Shown here one piece after another: positions 17,512 through 26,937 of a stretch of 64,000 bases of DNA. The DNA comes from Prevotella communis. GTDB taxonomy: Bacteria; Bacteroidota; Bacteroidia; Bacteroidales; Bacteroidaceae. The notes under the pieces were generated by a model. The model did not search any database. It was not told where the DNA came from and saw only the letters and a list, made by a program, of their open reading frames with translations. Positions within the stretch are counted from its first letter, which is position 1. Each line of letters begins with the position of its first letter. The stretch spans positions 3,286,001 to 3,350,000 of the forward strand of contig NZ_CP091794.1 in the NCBI RefSeq assembly GCF_022024175.1, in the 5' to 3' direction. A program made the translations under genes and the position numbers.

Positions 17512-18375
17512 ATGAAAAAAATATTAGCAATAATAGTTACATATAATAGAGTTGATTTATTGAAGCGATGTCTGAATAGTTTGCGGGATCAGACTTGTGA
17601 AGATTTTGACATCCTTGTAGTTAATAACGGCAGTACAGATGGAACAAAAGCCTTTCTTGAGTCTTTAAATGACATTCTTGTCATTAATCAGGAAAACGTT
17701 GGTGGGGCTGGTGGGTTCTATGCTGGTATGAAATATGCACAAGATAACAAATACGATTGGGTTTGGATGATGGACGATGATGGCGTGGCAGATAATAATC
17801 AACTAAAATATCTTTTTGAAGAATCAAAAGCAAATGGATTATTATTTGCAAATGCGCTGGTCTGCAATATAAATAATAGAGAGGAGTTGGCGTTTGGATT
17901 AGAAGAAGGATCTTGTAAATATAGAACCGTTCATGAAGCACAACAGAAGGATTTGATAGAATGTATTAACCCATTCAATGGAACATTTATCAATATGGAA
18001 GTGTTAAACAAGATTGGATTAGTAAAAAAAGAAATGTTTATATGGGGCGATGAAAATGAATATTATCATAGAGCTATGATAAATAATATTGAAACAAAAA
18101 CAGTAACAAAGGCTTTGCATTATCATCCTAAAATAAAGGGTACGGAGATGAATATATTTCCTCTGTGGTCTAAATATACTGTTAGAACTAAACCGTTTAA
18201 AATGTCGCACATTTTTTACAGGAATCTTGGATATATTTATAATACATATTACCCCAAAATTGTGAGAAGGTTATATTATAAATATATGATTTGTTTTATC
18301 TTGCATTTGAAAATTAATGAGTTACTGAAGTTTAGGAAATACTATCTTATGGGGATGAATAATGAATATGAATAA
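17512..18375 (+). CDS. GT2 glycosyltransferase, galactofuranosyltransferase-like
   Basis: The 287-residue protein has a GT-A start ILAIIVTYNRVDLLKRCL, then VVNNGSTDGT, ENVGGAGGFYAG and the metal-binding WMMDDDG. The N-V-G-G-A-G-G-F and W-M-D-D-D motifs are those of GlfT-like/rhamnosyltransferase GT2 enzymes. It follows glf by seven bases, so transfer of Galf is the likely role. It overlaps the next gene by 14 bases. Confidence 0.8.
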   Translation: MKKILAIIVTYNRVDLLKRCLNSLRDQTCEDFDILVVNNGSTDGTKAFLESLNDILVINQENVGGAGGFYAGMKYAQDNKYDWVWMMDDDGVADNNQLKYLFEESKANGLLFANALVCNINNREELAFGLEEGSCKYRTVHEAQQKDLIECINPFNGTFINMEVLNKIGLVKKEMFIWGDENEYYHRAMINNIETKTVTKALHYHPKIKGTEMNIFPLWSKYTVRTKPFKMSHIFYRNLGYIYNTYYPKIVRRLYYKYMICFILHLKINELLKFRKYYLMGMNNEYE

Positions 18376-19402
18376 AACTGTAACAATTGCTATTGCATCT
18401 TGTAATAACGCACCTTATATAGAAAGGTGTATTGATTCTGTTATCCATCAATCTTATAATAATCTTGAGATTTTGATTGTGGACGATGGATCGAAAGATG
18501 ATACTATAGATAAAATTGAGGAGTTTACCAAAGATAGCCGTTTGAGAATCATAATAAAAGAGAATGGAGGGCTAAGTTCTGTACGACAAAGAGCATTAGA
18601 GGAGGCAAAGGGTGATTATATCTGCTTTATTGATGCTGATGATTATCTGAAAAATGATTACGTAGAATTGATGCTTTCGAAGATAATGTCAGAAAATTCG
18701 GATATATGTATTTGCAGTACCCTGTTTGAGAATGAGGATGGGAGTATTAATGAAAAAGATACACAATCGTTTGCTGTAATGGATAGGTCTCCCCTAAAGG
18801 TTACAAATGACTTGTTGTCAAGTAGAAATAGTAATCTTAGTGGCCTGCTATCTTTAAGTGATTCTTGGAATAAAATGTATAGAACCAGTTTCCTTAAGGA
18901 AATAGGTGTTCAATTTAATTTGCCGAAAGGTTTTAATGGGTCTGATTTGGTATTTAATCATAAAGTAGCCCTTTTTGAACCACAATATTCTTTTGTTTCA
19001 GCAGTTGAATATTGTCATGTTCTATATAAAAAATCTGCTGTTAGAAGAAAGAAAAAAGAACTTCAACAAGGTTTCCAATTCATTATATCGGATATAACTA
19101 ACGAGGCATACAGAGCAAATTGTATTGATAAGTTGAAAGGGAAAATTGTAAATTTGCACTATTATTTGCTCAGATATGCTCTTCAAGATAGGTTAAATGA
19201 AACAGACGGGCTTAACCTGAAAATTAAAGAGGTATGTAAAAGCCGTAATATAAATACCCTATTTATTGAGCAAAATGTATACCTGATAAATAAAGTCGGG
19301 TTCATGGAAACTAATTCTTTAAAGGCATTCTATATGTTGTTCCACTATATGCCATTTTTCTTGCCACTATTTTTCACTATTAGAAAGAAGCTTACAGAAT
19401 GA
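18362..19402 (+). CDS. GT2 glycosyltransferase
   Basis: The 346-residue protein has a GT-A fold: TIAIASCNNAPYIERCIDS, ILIVDDGSKDDT, GGLSSVRQRALEEAKGDYICFIDADDYL with the DxD metal site. The C-terminus ends in a hydrophobic, basic segment (YMLFHYMPFFLPLFF) that may dock at the membrane. Donor and acceptor are unknown. It overlaps its neighbour on each side, which points to one operon. Confidence 0.82.
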   Translation: MNMNKTVTIAIASCNNAPYIERCIDSVIHQSYNNLEILIVDDGSKDDTIDKIEEFTKDSRLRIIIKENGGLSSVRQRALEEAKGDYICFIDADDYLKNDYVELMLSKIMSENSDICICSTLFENEDGSINEKDTQSFAVMDRSPLKVTNDLLSSRNSNLSGLLSLSDSWNKMYRTSFLKEIGVQFNLPKGFNGSDLVFNHKVALFEPQYSFVSAVEYCHVLYKKSAVRRKKKELQQGFQFIISDITNEAYRANCIDKLKGKIVNLHYYLLRYALQDRLNETDGLNLKIKEVCKSRNINTLFIEQNVYLINKVGFMETNSLKAFYMLFHYMPFFLPLFFTIRKKLTE

Positions 19403-20667
19403 AAATCACAAAGTTTGTTTATACTATAATAGTGCTCGGTTTGCTCTATATTTATTTTCACAATCCAATTATGTCAAATGGGTTTGGGTCGTGTAAAATT
19501 CTATATATATTTGCGATTTTATATATAGTATTCAATGTACATCGTTTCTCGAAATATATATCATTATTCAAGAAAGAGCTTGTTCTATTGTTGATTCTTA
19601 TTGTATATAGCGCGTTTGAATTTTTGAGCACTGGCGAGCCCAATACCGTTCGCTTACATATTGTAGGCTTGATGGAGTATTTTGTATTGCCTTTCTTTCT
19701 AATTTGCTGTATTAAAGCATATGATAGTGAAAATAGAGGCTCTTTTATTAAATATATGTTGATAATTGGTTGTGTCGGAGCTATTATAACAACTGCATGT
19801 GTTAGTTCGTCCTCAGTAAATGAATATGTAAGAATGACATTTAACAAAGCTGTTTTGGCTTCTACTGATGATTATCGAGCAAATACTATGTATAGGGGCT
19901 TTGGCATTTCGGAGGCATTAACTTATTCATATGGAATAATTCAAGGTATGTTTTTTGTAATTACTTTTTTTTACATAAAACAAAATAGATGGGTTCTTCC
20001 TTTAACATTTTTCATATTATTATCAGCTGCACTAAATGCTCGCACAGGTATTGTTGTTGCAGCCGCAGGTCTTATATTGTATTTTATTTATAGCAAAAAA
20101 AATAGTACCTTCCTTGTTGTTGTATCTTTATTTATATTAGTGCTATTTAATATTAGCTGGATATTGAATCTCATAGGCGTAGGATCGCAAACTATAGAAT
20201 GGCTTTCTATATTTATGAATGAAGCTGATTCTATTTTTACGAATGCATCATTAACTGCCAGTGATACAACATCATATATGTTTAAAGATATGCTTATTTT
20301 CCCGAGAAACATGACAGAATGGTTGGTAGGTTGCGGATATGATGTCTACTGGCAGACAGGCAGAAGGTCTGACTTAGGTTGGATAATTCAACTTAATTTC
20401 GGTGGAATACCTTATCTCTTGTTGGAACTGACACTTATATGCTATATGTATAAAAGACTAAAGAAACGTGGTTTTAAAAATATAGCAATGTTTTTTGCGA
20501 TAGCATTTATTATTTCTAATACAAAGGGGCCTGTACTTCCCAATTCTGGTATATTCAGGTTTATAATGCTGTTTTACATTTATTACATAATGTATAGTAA
20601 GGAGATGAGAGAATATGGTGCTGCTTCTTCGATTTCAAAAAAAATATCAGCAAAGATAAATTTATGA
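19399..20667 (+). CDS. wzy: Wzy-type polysaccharide polymerase (left locus)
   Basis: This 422-residue, very hydrophobic protein has about 10-12 membrane helices and a large extracytoplasmic loop (about residues 255-315). R residues around LNARTGIVVAAAGLILYF and a late GPVLPNSGIFRF segment fit the O-antigen polymerase/ligase family. It should join repeat units in the periplasm. Start ATG overlaps the previous stop (ATGA). Sequence similarity in this family is weak, so the call rests on topology and context. Confidence 0.78.
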   Translation: MKITKFVYTIIVLGLLYIYFHNPIMSNGFGSCKILYIFAILYIVFNVHRFSKYISLFKKELVLLLILIVYSAFEFLSTGEPNTVRLHIVGLMEYFVLPFFLICCIKAYDSENRGSFIKYMLIIGCVGAIITTACVSSSSVNEYVRMTFNKAVLASTDDYRANTMYRGFGISEALTYSYGIIQGMFFVITFFYIKQNRWVLPLTFFILLSAALNARTGIVVAAAGLILYFIYSKKNSTFLVVVSLFILVLFNISWILNLIGVGSQTIEWLSIFMNEADSIFTNASLTASDTTSYMFKDMLIFPRNMTEWLVGCGYDVYWQTGRRSDLGWIIQLNFGGIPYLLLELTLICYMYKRLKKRGFKNIAMFFAIAFIISNTKGPVLPNSGIFRFIMLFYIYYIMYSKEMREYGAASSISKKISAKINL

Positions 20668-21842
20668 TTTATATTGTTACAACGGAATTGTTTCCAAATG
20701 GTCTTGCTGCAACTCAGCGTATAAAGTGCTATGCGAAGGGTATTGCAGAGAGTGGGAATGATTGCCAAGTTCTTTGTTTAAATCGTCTCGAGGACCCAGA
20801 CAGGCCAATGGGAAACGTAGAGGCTCGAGGGTACATAGATGGATATACTTACCGCTATATAGGGGAATCTACGATGAAGTCAAGCAGTAGTTTAATGGCT
20901 CATCTTATAAAAGGCCTTGATACTTTACGCTTCGTAATACTAATGCTGTTTCATTTAAAAAAAGAGGATAAAGTGCTTCTTTACTCCTATAGCGTTATGC
21001 TTCTAAATATAGTTCTGGCTGTAGCAAAAATGAAAGGCTTTGAAGTATACTATGAGTTGAACGAGCATCCTTCTATTCATATGCCTGGTTTTGAAATAGA
21101 CGAAAACTCGTCTGATGATCTACGGAAGCTATATAAGCGATTTCATAAACTCACAGGAATCCTTTGTATTTCAACATCATTAAAAGAGTTATTGGTGAAA
21201 TGTGGTATTGCCGAGAATAAAGTCCATATAGTTAATATGCTTGTAGATCCTTCTCGCTTTGAGGGCCTCAGGAAGCAGCCAGTAGAACCATATATAGGTT
21301 ATTGTGGAGCTGCGGATAATAATAAGGATGGTGTTAATCAGTTAATAGAAGCTTTTGCCATGATTAGCTCCAAGTATCCTCGTCATAGTTTGTATATTAT
21401 GGGACCGAAACGTTCGGATTGTGACAATGAGACATTGGCGAAGAAACTTGGCATTGATAATAAAGTTGTGTTTACAGGAATGGTGAACTCAGATAAACTT
21501 CCTCAAAAGTTGGTGAATGCAACCGTTTTGGCCTTGGCAAGACCGCAGAGCCGTCAAGCAAAATATGGCTTCCCAACAAAGTTAGGCGAGTATTTATGTA
21601 CAGGGAATCCTGTTGTCGTAACGAGTGTTGGGGATATTCCTTTATTCTTAAATAACGAAATTTCTGCATATCTTGCAAAACCTGACAGCATTAATGATAT
21701 AGCAGTCCAATTAGACAAGTCGCTTTCTGACGATAATGCAATTCAGATAGGTGATAATGGACGAAAAGTTGCAGAGCTTAATTTTTCTAATGAGAAGGTA
21801 ACATCACAGTTGTTAAACGCTTTAAATATTTTGGATAAATGA
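20664..21842 (+). CDS. GT4-family glycosyltransferase
   Basis: The 392 residues show a GT-B fold: N-terminal MIYIVTTELFPNGLAATQRIKCYA with a glycine-containing loop, and the C-terminal nucleotide-sugar region ALARPQSRQAKYGFPTKLGEYLCTGNPVVVT, in which E-Y-x-x-x-G-x-P is typical of GT4. It probably retains the donor configuration. The start overlaps wzy by four bases and the end overlaps the next gene by four. Confidence 0.82.
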   Translation: MIYIVTTELFPNGLAATQRIKCYAKGIAESGNDCQVLCLNRLEDPDRPMGNVEARGYIDGYTYRYIGESTMKSSSSLMAHLIKGLDTLRFVILMLFHLKKEDKVLLYSYSVMLLNIVLAVAKMKGFEVYYELNEHPSIHMPGFEIDENSSDDLRKLYKRFHKLTGILCISTSLKELLVKCGIAENKVHIVNMLVDPSRFEGLRKQPVEPYIGYCGAADNNKDGVNQLIEAFAMISSKYPRHSLYIMGPKRSDCDNETLAKKLGIDNKVVFTGMVNSDKLPQKLVNATVLALARPQSRQAKYGFPTKLGEYLCTGNPVVVTSVGDIPLFLNNEISAYLAKPDSINDIAVQLDKSLSDDNAIQIGDNGRKVAELNFSNEKVTSQLLNALNILDK

Positions 21843-22642
21843 ATATTGCTATACTATTTATTTGCACAGGGAGGTATAATCAGTTTTTCAAAGATTTTTA
21901 TGAATCATGCGAAAAATACTTTCTGAAAAATATCGCGAACATTGAATATATAGTGTTTACGGATGATTATTCTATCACAGACTCACCCAAAGTACACCTT
22001 CATCATAAAGATTGTCAAGGGTTCCCAATGGATTCATTGATGAGATTTGACATGTTTTTATCCGTAAAGGAAGAATTAGAGAAGTATGATTATTGCTTTT
22101 TCTTCAATGCAAATATGCTTTTTGTTGATTATGTTGGTGAGGAATTCTTGCCAACTGCTAGTGGTTTAATGGCTGTTACGCATCCTGGTTATTATAATAA
22201 GCCAGCCTTTCTATACCCTTACGAAAGGAGATTAAAATCGACCGCATACATACCACCTTTTAAGAATGAGTACCGATATTATATGGGTAGTTTAAACGGT
22301 GGTAAAACGTCTGATTATTTAAAATTAATCAAAACATGTTCAGATAATATACATAAAGATTTGGATAATGGAATAATTGCTATATTCCATGACGAGTCTC
22401 AATTAAACAAGTATTTGTCAGAGCACGCCTGTTCTACTGTAAGTCCTGCTTATGCTTTTCCTGAAGGAGCTAATTTGCCCTTCGCTCCCAAAATCCTCAT
22501 TCGCGACAAAACTAAGGTTGATTCATATTTTAATAAGGGAAGAGACCGTACAATTTATGGGAGAATTAAACAAGCTTTTTATATAGCGATAAGGGGAGTT
22601 TGTTGGTTTCTAAAGATATCGATTAATCCAGTAATTAAATAA
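21839..22642 (+). CDS. GT6-family glycosyltransferase (ABO-like), NAN motif form
   Basis: Family GT6 includes the human blood-group A/B transferases and alpha-1,3-galactosyltransferase. The 267-residue protein has AILFICTGRYNQFFKDFYES, IVFTDD, FPMDSLMRFDMF and FFFNANMLFVDYVGEEF. Animal enzymes have D-V-D at the latter site; bacterial GT6 enzymes such as the Bacteroides ovatus one have N-A-N, as here, and do not need a metal ion. It probably adds alpha-1,3-Gal or GalNAc. A GT11 fucosyltransferase lies two genes on. Confidence 0.82.
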   Translation: MNIAILFICTGRYNQFFKDFYESCEKYFLKNIANIEYIVFTDDYSITDSPKVHLHHKDCQGFPMDSLMRFDMFLSVKEELEKYDYCFFFNANMLFVDYVGEEFLPTASGLMAVTHPGYYNKPAFLYPYERRLKSTAYIPPFKNEYRYYMGSLNGGKTSDYLKLIKTCSDNIHKDLDNGIIAIFHDESQLNKYLSEHACSTVSPAYAFPEGANLPFAPKILIRDKTKVDSYFNKGRDRTIYGRIKQAFYIAIRGVCWFLKISINPVIK

Positions 22643-23215
22643 ATGAAAAACAGAAAGACTCTTGAGGAAAAAATACGTTGCGATGCGCATGTAGCGGGTG
22701 TTAAATTAGGGTTTATTCAAGAAGTTAAAAGACTATTTTGGCCATCTTATTGCTTTGAATATATTCGTTTACTACGTAAAGCTACGTATTATAAAAGGCA
22801 GGGAGGAGCTAAAAGTATTTTTGGTTATTTCCTCTCTGTGATTTGCTTACATAGGTCACGAGCCCTAGGTTTTTATATTCCAGAGGATGTTTTTGGGCCA
22901 GGGATATATATACCGCATTTTGGTTCTGTCATAATACACCCTCAATCTCGTATCGGTGCCTTCTGTCAGATTAATAATAACGTAGTTATTGGACAAGTGA
23001 ACGGCAAATGTCCAATAATTGGTAATAATGTATTTATAGGTTCTGGTGCAGTTATATGTGGTGACGTGAGTATAGCAGATAATGTTTGGATAGGTGCAAA
23101 TGCTGTGGTTACAAAATCCATTGCTGAAAGTAATGTTTTAATTGCAGGCTCTCCCGCTAGAATCATAGGTGTGCGTGAAAAGAATTGGGTGGAAACTTTT
23201 AATTTGAATTCATGA
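22643..23215 (+). CDS. Serine acetyltransferase-like hexapeptide O-acetyltransferase
   Basis: A 190-residue left-handed beta-helix protein with CysE-like hexapeptide repeats: ALGFYIPEDVFGPGIYIPHFGSVIIHP (in order), then GNNVFIGSGAVICGDVSIADNVWIGANAVV. In a capsule operon such proteins usually acetylate a sugar hydroxyl with acetyl-CoA. The N-terminal helical part is shorter than in true CysE. It overlaps the fucosyltransferase by four bases. Confidence 0.78.
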   Translation: MKNRKTLEEKIRCDAHVAGVKLGFIQEVKRLFWPSYCFEYIRLLRKATYYKRQGGAKSIFGYFLSVICLHRSRALGFYIPEDVFGPGIYIPHFGSVIIHPQSRIGAFCQINNNVVIGQVNGKCPIIGNNVFIGSGAVICGDVSIADNVWIGANAVVTKSIAESNVLIAGSPARIIGVREKNWVETFNLNS

Positions 23216-24084
23216 AAATAGTTAAATTTTATGGAGGGCTGGGTAACCAACTTTTTCAATATGCAATGCTGATAGCAATACGAGAAACTACTGGAAAAGA
23301 AGTCTTGATGGATACAAGTCTTTATTCAACTTATAGCCTTCATAATGGTTTCGAATTGGGGAAAGTTTTTAATATTACAGCAAACAGAGCTAATAAGGAT
23401 CAAATAAAACAATTTGCTTGGTATACGGAAAGCTATCGGCTATCACGTATAATCCACTATTGCCTGCCAGCAATGAAACACGAATTCAAAGAAAAGGAAT
23501 ATGGAAAGTATTATCCTGATGCTTTGGCAGTATCTGGCGATGTGATTTATGACGGCTATTGGCAGCATTGGGAATATTTTAATAAGTTTCGCGAGTTGAT
23601 AATTAGAGAATTTTCCTTAAAAGATGATCTGGATGAAAAAAATGGAAAAACGTTAGGTGCCTTAAAGAGTACAAATAGTTGTAGTGTACATGTAAGAAGA
23701 GGTGATTATCTAAAATCAAAGCATTATAAAAATACTTGTAGCAAGGACTATTATCGAAATGCCATTCAAATAGTAAAGGAGAGAGAAGGTGATGACGTGC
23801 ATTTTTATTTTTTTTCGAACGATTTCCAATGGTGTGTAGATAATCTTGCAGATCTTGTAGATAATGAACATTTCCATAGAATTGACTGGAATAAAGGCTC
23901 GGATAGCTACAAAGATATGGTATTAATGAGTGGCTGTAAATTTAATATCATAGCAAACAGTAGCTTCAGTTGGTGGGGGGCTTATCTAAATCAAAGAGAA
24001 GATAGTATGGTTATAGCTCCCCAAAACTGGATTAACAAAAAAATAACGAATCCTATTCCGATGAAGGAATGGATAAAAGTATAA
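23212..24084 (+). CDS. Alpha-1,2-fucosyltransferase (GT11)
   Basis: The 290-residue protein starts with KFYGGLGNQLFQYAM and has the GT11 signature CSVHVRRGDYLKSKHY (H-x-R-R-G-D-Y), plus FFSNDFQW and IANSSFSWWGAYLN near the C-terminus. It should transfer L-fucose from GDP-fucose to O2 of a galactose. No GDP-fucose synthesis gene is in the window, so the donor must be made elsewhere. Together with the GT6 gene it could build a blood-group A- or B-like end. Confidence 0.9.
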   Translation: MKIVKFYGGLGNQLFQYAMLIAIRETTGKEVLMDTSLYSTYSLHNGFELGKVFNITANRANKDQIKQFAWYTESYRLSRIIHYCLPAMKHEFKEKEYGKYYPDALAVSGDVIYDGYWQHWEYFNKFRELIIREFSLKDDLDEKNGKTLGALKSTNSCSVHVRRGDYLKSKHYKNTCSKDYYRNAIQIVKEREGDDVHFYFFSNDFQWCVDNLADLVDNEHFHRIDWNKGSDSYKDMVLMSGCKFNIIANSSFSWWGAYLNQREDSMVIAPQNWINKKITNPIPMKEWIKV

Positions 24085-24091
24085 ACATAAA

Positions 24092-24919
24092 ATGAAAAAC
24101 GATTTTTCAGTTCTGATGTCGCTGTACCATAAGGAAAATCCTAATTATCTAAGGATGTCATTGGAAAGCATATTTACTCAAACTATTGAGCCTAGTCAGG
24201 TTGTTCTTGTGATAGATGGTCCAATAGGGAAGGAATTGCAAGATATTGTGAACGATTTTTCTATTAAATATCCAACCTTGGATGTTTATCCTCAGGATAA
24301 GAATAGAGGGCTAAGTGCTGCTCTAAACATTGGATTGGAAAAGTGCAAATATGAAATTGTCTTCAGAATGGATACTGATGACATTTGCTATGTCAATAGG
24401 TTTGAACGTATCTTGAAAGTATATGAGAAACAACCAGAATTAGAAATTGTTGGTTCTTTCTCGACAATGATAGATGAGGTAGGTACTGAGGTCAAAGGTA
24501 TGATAGCCCCAACAACACAAGATGAAATTTATCGTAATGTATGGACGTGCCCGTTTATCCATCCTACAGTTTCATTTAAAAAGTCCTCATTGCTTCGTGT
24601 AGGTAGTTATAATCCTAATTCTGGTCCACGCCAAGATGATTATGAATTGTGGTTTAGATGTGTGGAAAATGGATTGAAATGTAAAAACATAGATGAGCCA
24701 TTACTCTATTATCGCTTCTTTAATGATAGTGTTGACAGAAATAATATTAAAGTTGGATGGTGGAGGGCAAAGGTTGGATTAAAAGGATCATGGCGGTGCA
24801 AATGCCCGTTGATAGCATACGTCGGTGTATGTTATCCGTTGGTAAGAGCTTGCATGCCATCATTCATCAGGCAGCTTATGTATAAGATGTCTGACAAAAT
24901 TAACCCAAGAACAAATTGA
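24092..24919 (+). CDS. GT2 glycosyltransferase (AmsE-like)
   Basis: The 275-residue protein has FSVLMSLYHKENPNYLRMSLESIFTQT (in order), a VLVIDGPIG strand, NRGLSAALNIGLEKCKYEIVFRMDTDDI with the DxD site, and FIHPTVSFKKS. These are features of the AmsE/WaaV-like branch of GT2. The C-terminus is hydrophobic and basic. Sugar specificity cannot be told. Confidence 0.82.
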   Translation: MKNDFSVLMSLYHKENPNYLRMSLESIFTQTIEPSQVVLVIDGPIGKELQDIVNDFSIKYPTLDVYPQDKNRGLSAALNIGLEKCKYEIVFRMDTDDICYVNRFERILKVYEKQPELEIVGSFSTMIDEVGTEVKGMIAPTTQDEIYRNVWTCPFIHPTVSFKKSSLLRVGSYNPNSGPRQDDYELWFRCVENGLKCKNIDEPLLYYRFFNDSVDRNNIKVGWWRAKVGLKGSWRCKCPLIAYVGVCYPLVRACMPSFIRQLMYKMSDKINPRTN

Positions 24920-24950
24920 TATGGTAACGATATAATAGATAGGAATTACA

Positions 24951-25907
24951 ATGAAAATACTTATTACTGGAGTCCATGGATTCGTTGGTTCTAATCTCGT
25001 GAAAGCGCTCTCAACAGAGCATACTATATACGGCCTTGACATCGTGTCACCAACCAAAGAAGGAATTCGAAATACTTTCTCTTGGGATTACTTAGACGTC
25101 GAGGGAGGTATTCCTGATGTGGATGCAATCATTCATTTGGCAGGTAAGGCACATGATACGAAGAATCAAACGGTGTCAGATGTGTATTTTAAAGTTAATA
25201 CTGGGCTGACACAGAAGATATTCGATTATTTCTTGGCGCATGATAGCATTAAGAAGTTTGTTTTCTTCAGTACTGCCAAGGCTGCAGCAGACAAGGTGGA
25301 TGGTGTATTGACAGAGGATATTGTGCCCGCACCTGTAGGCCCTTATGGCGAATCAAAAATTGCGGCAGAGCGCTACATCTTGGATACACTTGAAACTTGG
25401 AACTTGAAACCTGAAACTCCTACGAAGCAGGTATATATCCTGCGCCCATGTATGATTCATGGGCCAGGTAACAAGGGTAATCTAAACTTGCTATATGGTG
25501 TGGTGAAAAAGGGAATACCCTGGCCGTTAGGTGCATTTGAGAATCGCAGAACTTTTACTTCTATAGATAACCTATCTTTTGTCATCAATGGCTTGTTAGC
25601 TAAGGATGTGCCCACTGGCATTTACAACATGGGCGATGATGAAGCACTCAGCACCAATGAACTGATTGAGGAAATCTGTAAGTCGCTAGGTAAAAAAGCT
25701 CATATATGGAAGTTGCCTAAGGGTTTGATGAACAGAGTTGCTAAGATTGGGGGGGCACTGCATCTACCATTGAATTCTGAAAGACTGCGCAAGTTGACAG
25801 AAAACTATATCTCTTCCAATGCCAAAATCAAAGCTGCTCTTGGCGTTGAGAAAATGCCTGTTGATGCACGAGAAGGATTGAAAGTGACATTGGATAGCTT
25901 TAAATAA
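24951..25907 (+). CDS. NAD-dependent epimerase/dehydratase, probable UDP-4-keto-6-deoxy-HexNAc 4-reductase
   Basis: An extended SDR of 318 residues with ILITGVHGFVGSNLVKAL, HLAGKAHDT, FFSTAKAAA and the catalytic Y-x-x-x-K in GPYGESKIAAERYIL. This branch (WbpV/WreQ-like) reduces a 4-keto-6-deoxy UDP-HexNAc to UDP-D-QuiNAc or UDP-D-FucNAc, and it typically sits with a WecA/WbpL-type initiating transferase, as at 28534 here. A 28-base heptamer repeat lies in frame inside it (25390-25417) and encodes part of LETWNLKPETPTK, in the segment just after the Y-x-x-x-K helix. Confidence 0.82.
   Translation: MKILITGVHGFVGSNLVKALSTEHTIYGLDIVSPTKEGIRNTFSWDYLDVEGGIPDVDAIIHLAGKAHDTKNQTVSDVYFKVNTGLTQKIFDYFLAHDSIKKFVFFSTAKAAADKVDGVLTEDIVPAPVGPYGESKIAAERYILDTLETWNLKPETPTKQVYILRPCMIHGPGNKGNLNLLYGVVKKGIPWPLGAFENRRTFTSIDNLSFVINGLLAKDVPTGIYNMGDDEALSTNELIEEICKSLGKKAHIWKLPKGLMNRVAKIGGALHLPLNSERLRKLTENYISSNAKIKAALGVEKMPVDAREGLKVTLDSFK
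25390..25417. repeat. Heptamer repeat inside a coding region
   Basis: Four units: TTGAAAC, TTGGAAC, TTGAAAC, CTGAAAC. They are in the epimerase gene and read through in frame. Confidence 0.85.
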
Positions 25908-25918
25908 ACCATTCTATT

Positions 25919-26923
25919 ATGACAGCAAAAAGATTAATTTGGGCAGACTCTTTAAAAGGATGGCTAATTATCTTAGTCGTTTTGGGGCATGCAATCCAGT
26001 ATACCGTGGGAAATGGGAGTGAATCTTGTCATTTGTGGTCTTTGATTTATTCTTTCCATATGCCAGCATTTGTGGCTATTAGCGGCTTTCTTGCTTATCG
26101 AAATAATGGTGTTGTTGGGGGGGGTATTTCTTGGAATAAGGTATATAGACGATTTCGACAATTGGTAATACCATTTGGGCTTTGGACAATCGTGTTATTG
26201 ACAGTCATAAATTGTCTTAACTTGCAAAGCATGGTAAAATATCTGCTATACCCTGATAATGGTTTGTGGTTTCTGTGGGTACTGTTCTTCATCAATGTGT
26301 TATTCCTTTTTTCTGATTGGTCTTCAAGGAAATTTAGAGTTAAGTCAGAAGTGGTTGTGTTGATCCTTTGTATATTGCTTGCCATCTTGATGGCACTCTT
26401 TAAAATATCTCTATTTGGACTTCAATTGATTGCCTTTTATTTTCTCTTTTACTCTTTAGGGTATTATATGCATAAGTATTATGATAGGTTTTTTACATCA
26501 AATCGTTATGTCATAATCCCTTTAACTATAGTTTGGATGGTGCTAGGTTGGTTCTGGCAGATGCATGAATTGCCTTTTTTCTTAAAAGGCAACCTTGTGC
26601 CTGAAACTATATTCATCTATGCTTATCGATATTTAACAGCTACATTGGCTATTTATGTAATGTTAGCAATAGCACCGAACTTGATAAGTAAAGAGAGTAA
26701 ATGGAACCTGCCATTTGTGAGAATAGGAGTCGTGTCCCTTGGTATTTACGCAACTCACTTGATTATGATGAGCAAAATCATTGCAATTATTCGAGAGCTT
26801 AATCTTTCGGAGACGATGGTTATAGTAATATCCTTTATTTGTGCCTTGGCTATATCATGGCTGCTGGTATGGTTGCTGACCAAGTGGAAAGTTACGTCAG
26901 TTTGTTTGTTGGGCAAGATATAA
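25919..26923 (+). CDS. Acyltransferase family 3 membrane protein (left locus)
   Basis: The 334-residue protein has about ten membrane helices. It begins RLIWADSLKGWLIILVVLGHAIQY with the catalytic His of the acyltransferase 3 family, followed by SFHMPAFVAISGFLAYR. Such enzymes O-acylate sugars using acyl-CoA from the cytoplasm. The related right-locus enzyme is at 44878-45921. Confidence 0.85.
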   Translation: MTAKRLIWADSLKGWLIILVVLGHAIQYTVGNGSESCHLWSLIYSFHMPAFVAISGFLAYRNNGVVGGGISWNKVYRRFRQLVIPFGLWTIVLLTVINCLNLQSMVKYLLYPDNGLWFLWVLFFINVLFLFSDWSSRKFRVKSEVVVLILCILLAILMALFKISLFGLQLIAFYFLFYSLGYYMHKYYDRFFTSNRYVIIPLTIVWMVLGWFWQMHELPFFLKGNLVPETIFIYAYRYLTATLAIYVMLAIAPNLISKESKWNLPFVRIGVVSLGIYATHLIMMSKIIAIIRELNLSETMVIVISFICALAISWLLVWLLTKWKVTSVCLLGKI

Positions 26924-26937
26924 AATGTTTTTGGGGA

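Noticed and set aside
26839..26937. Earlier start of the left NTP_transf_5 gene
   Set aside because: It would overlap the acyltransferase gene by 85 bases, and those residues have no match in the right paralogue.
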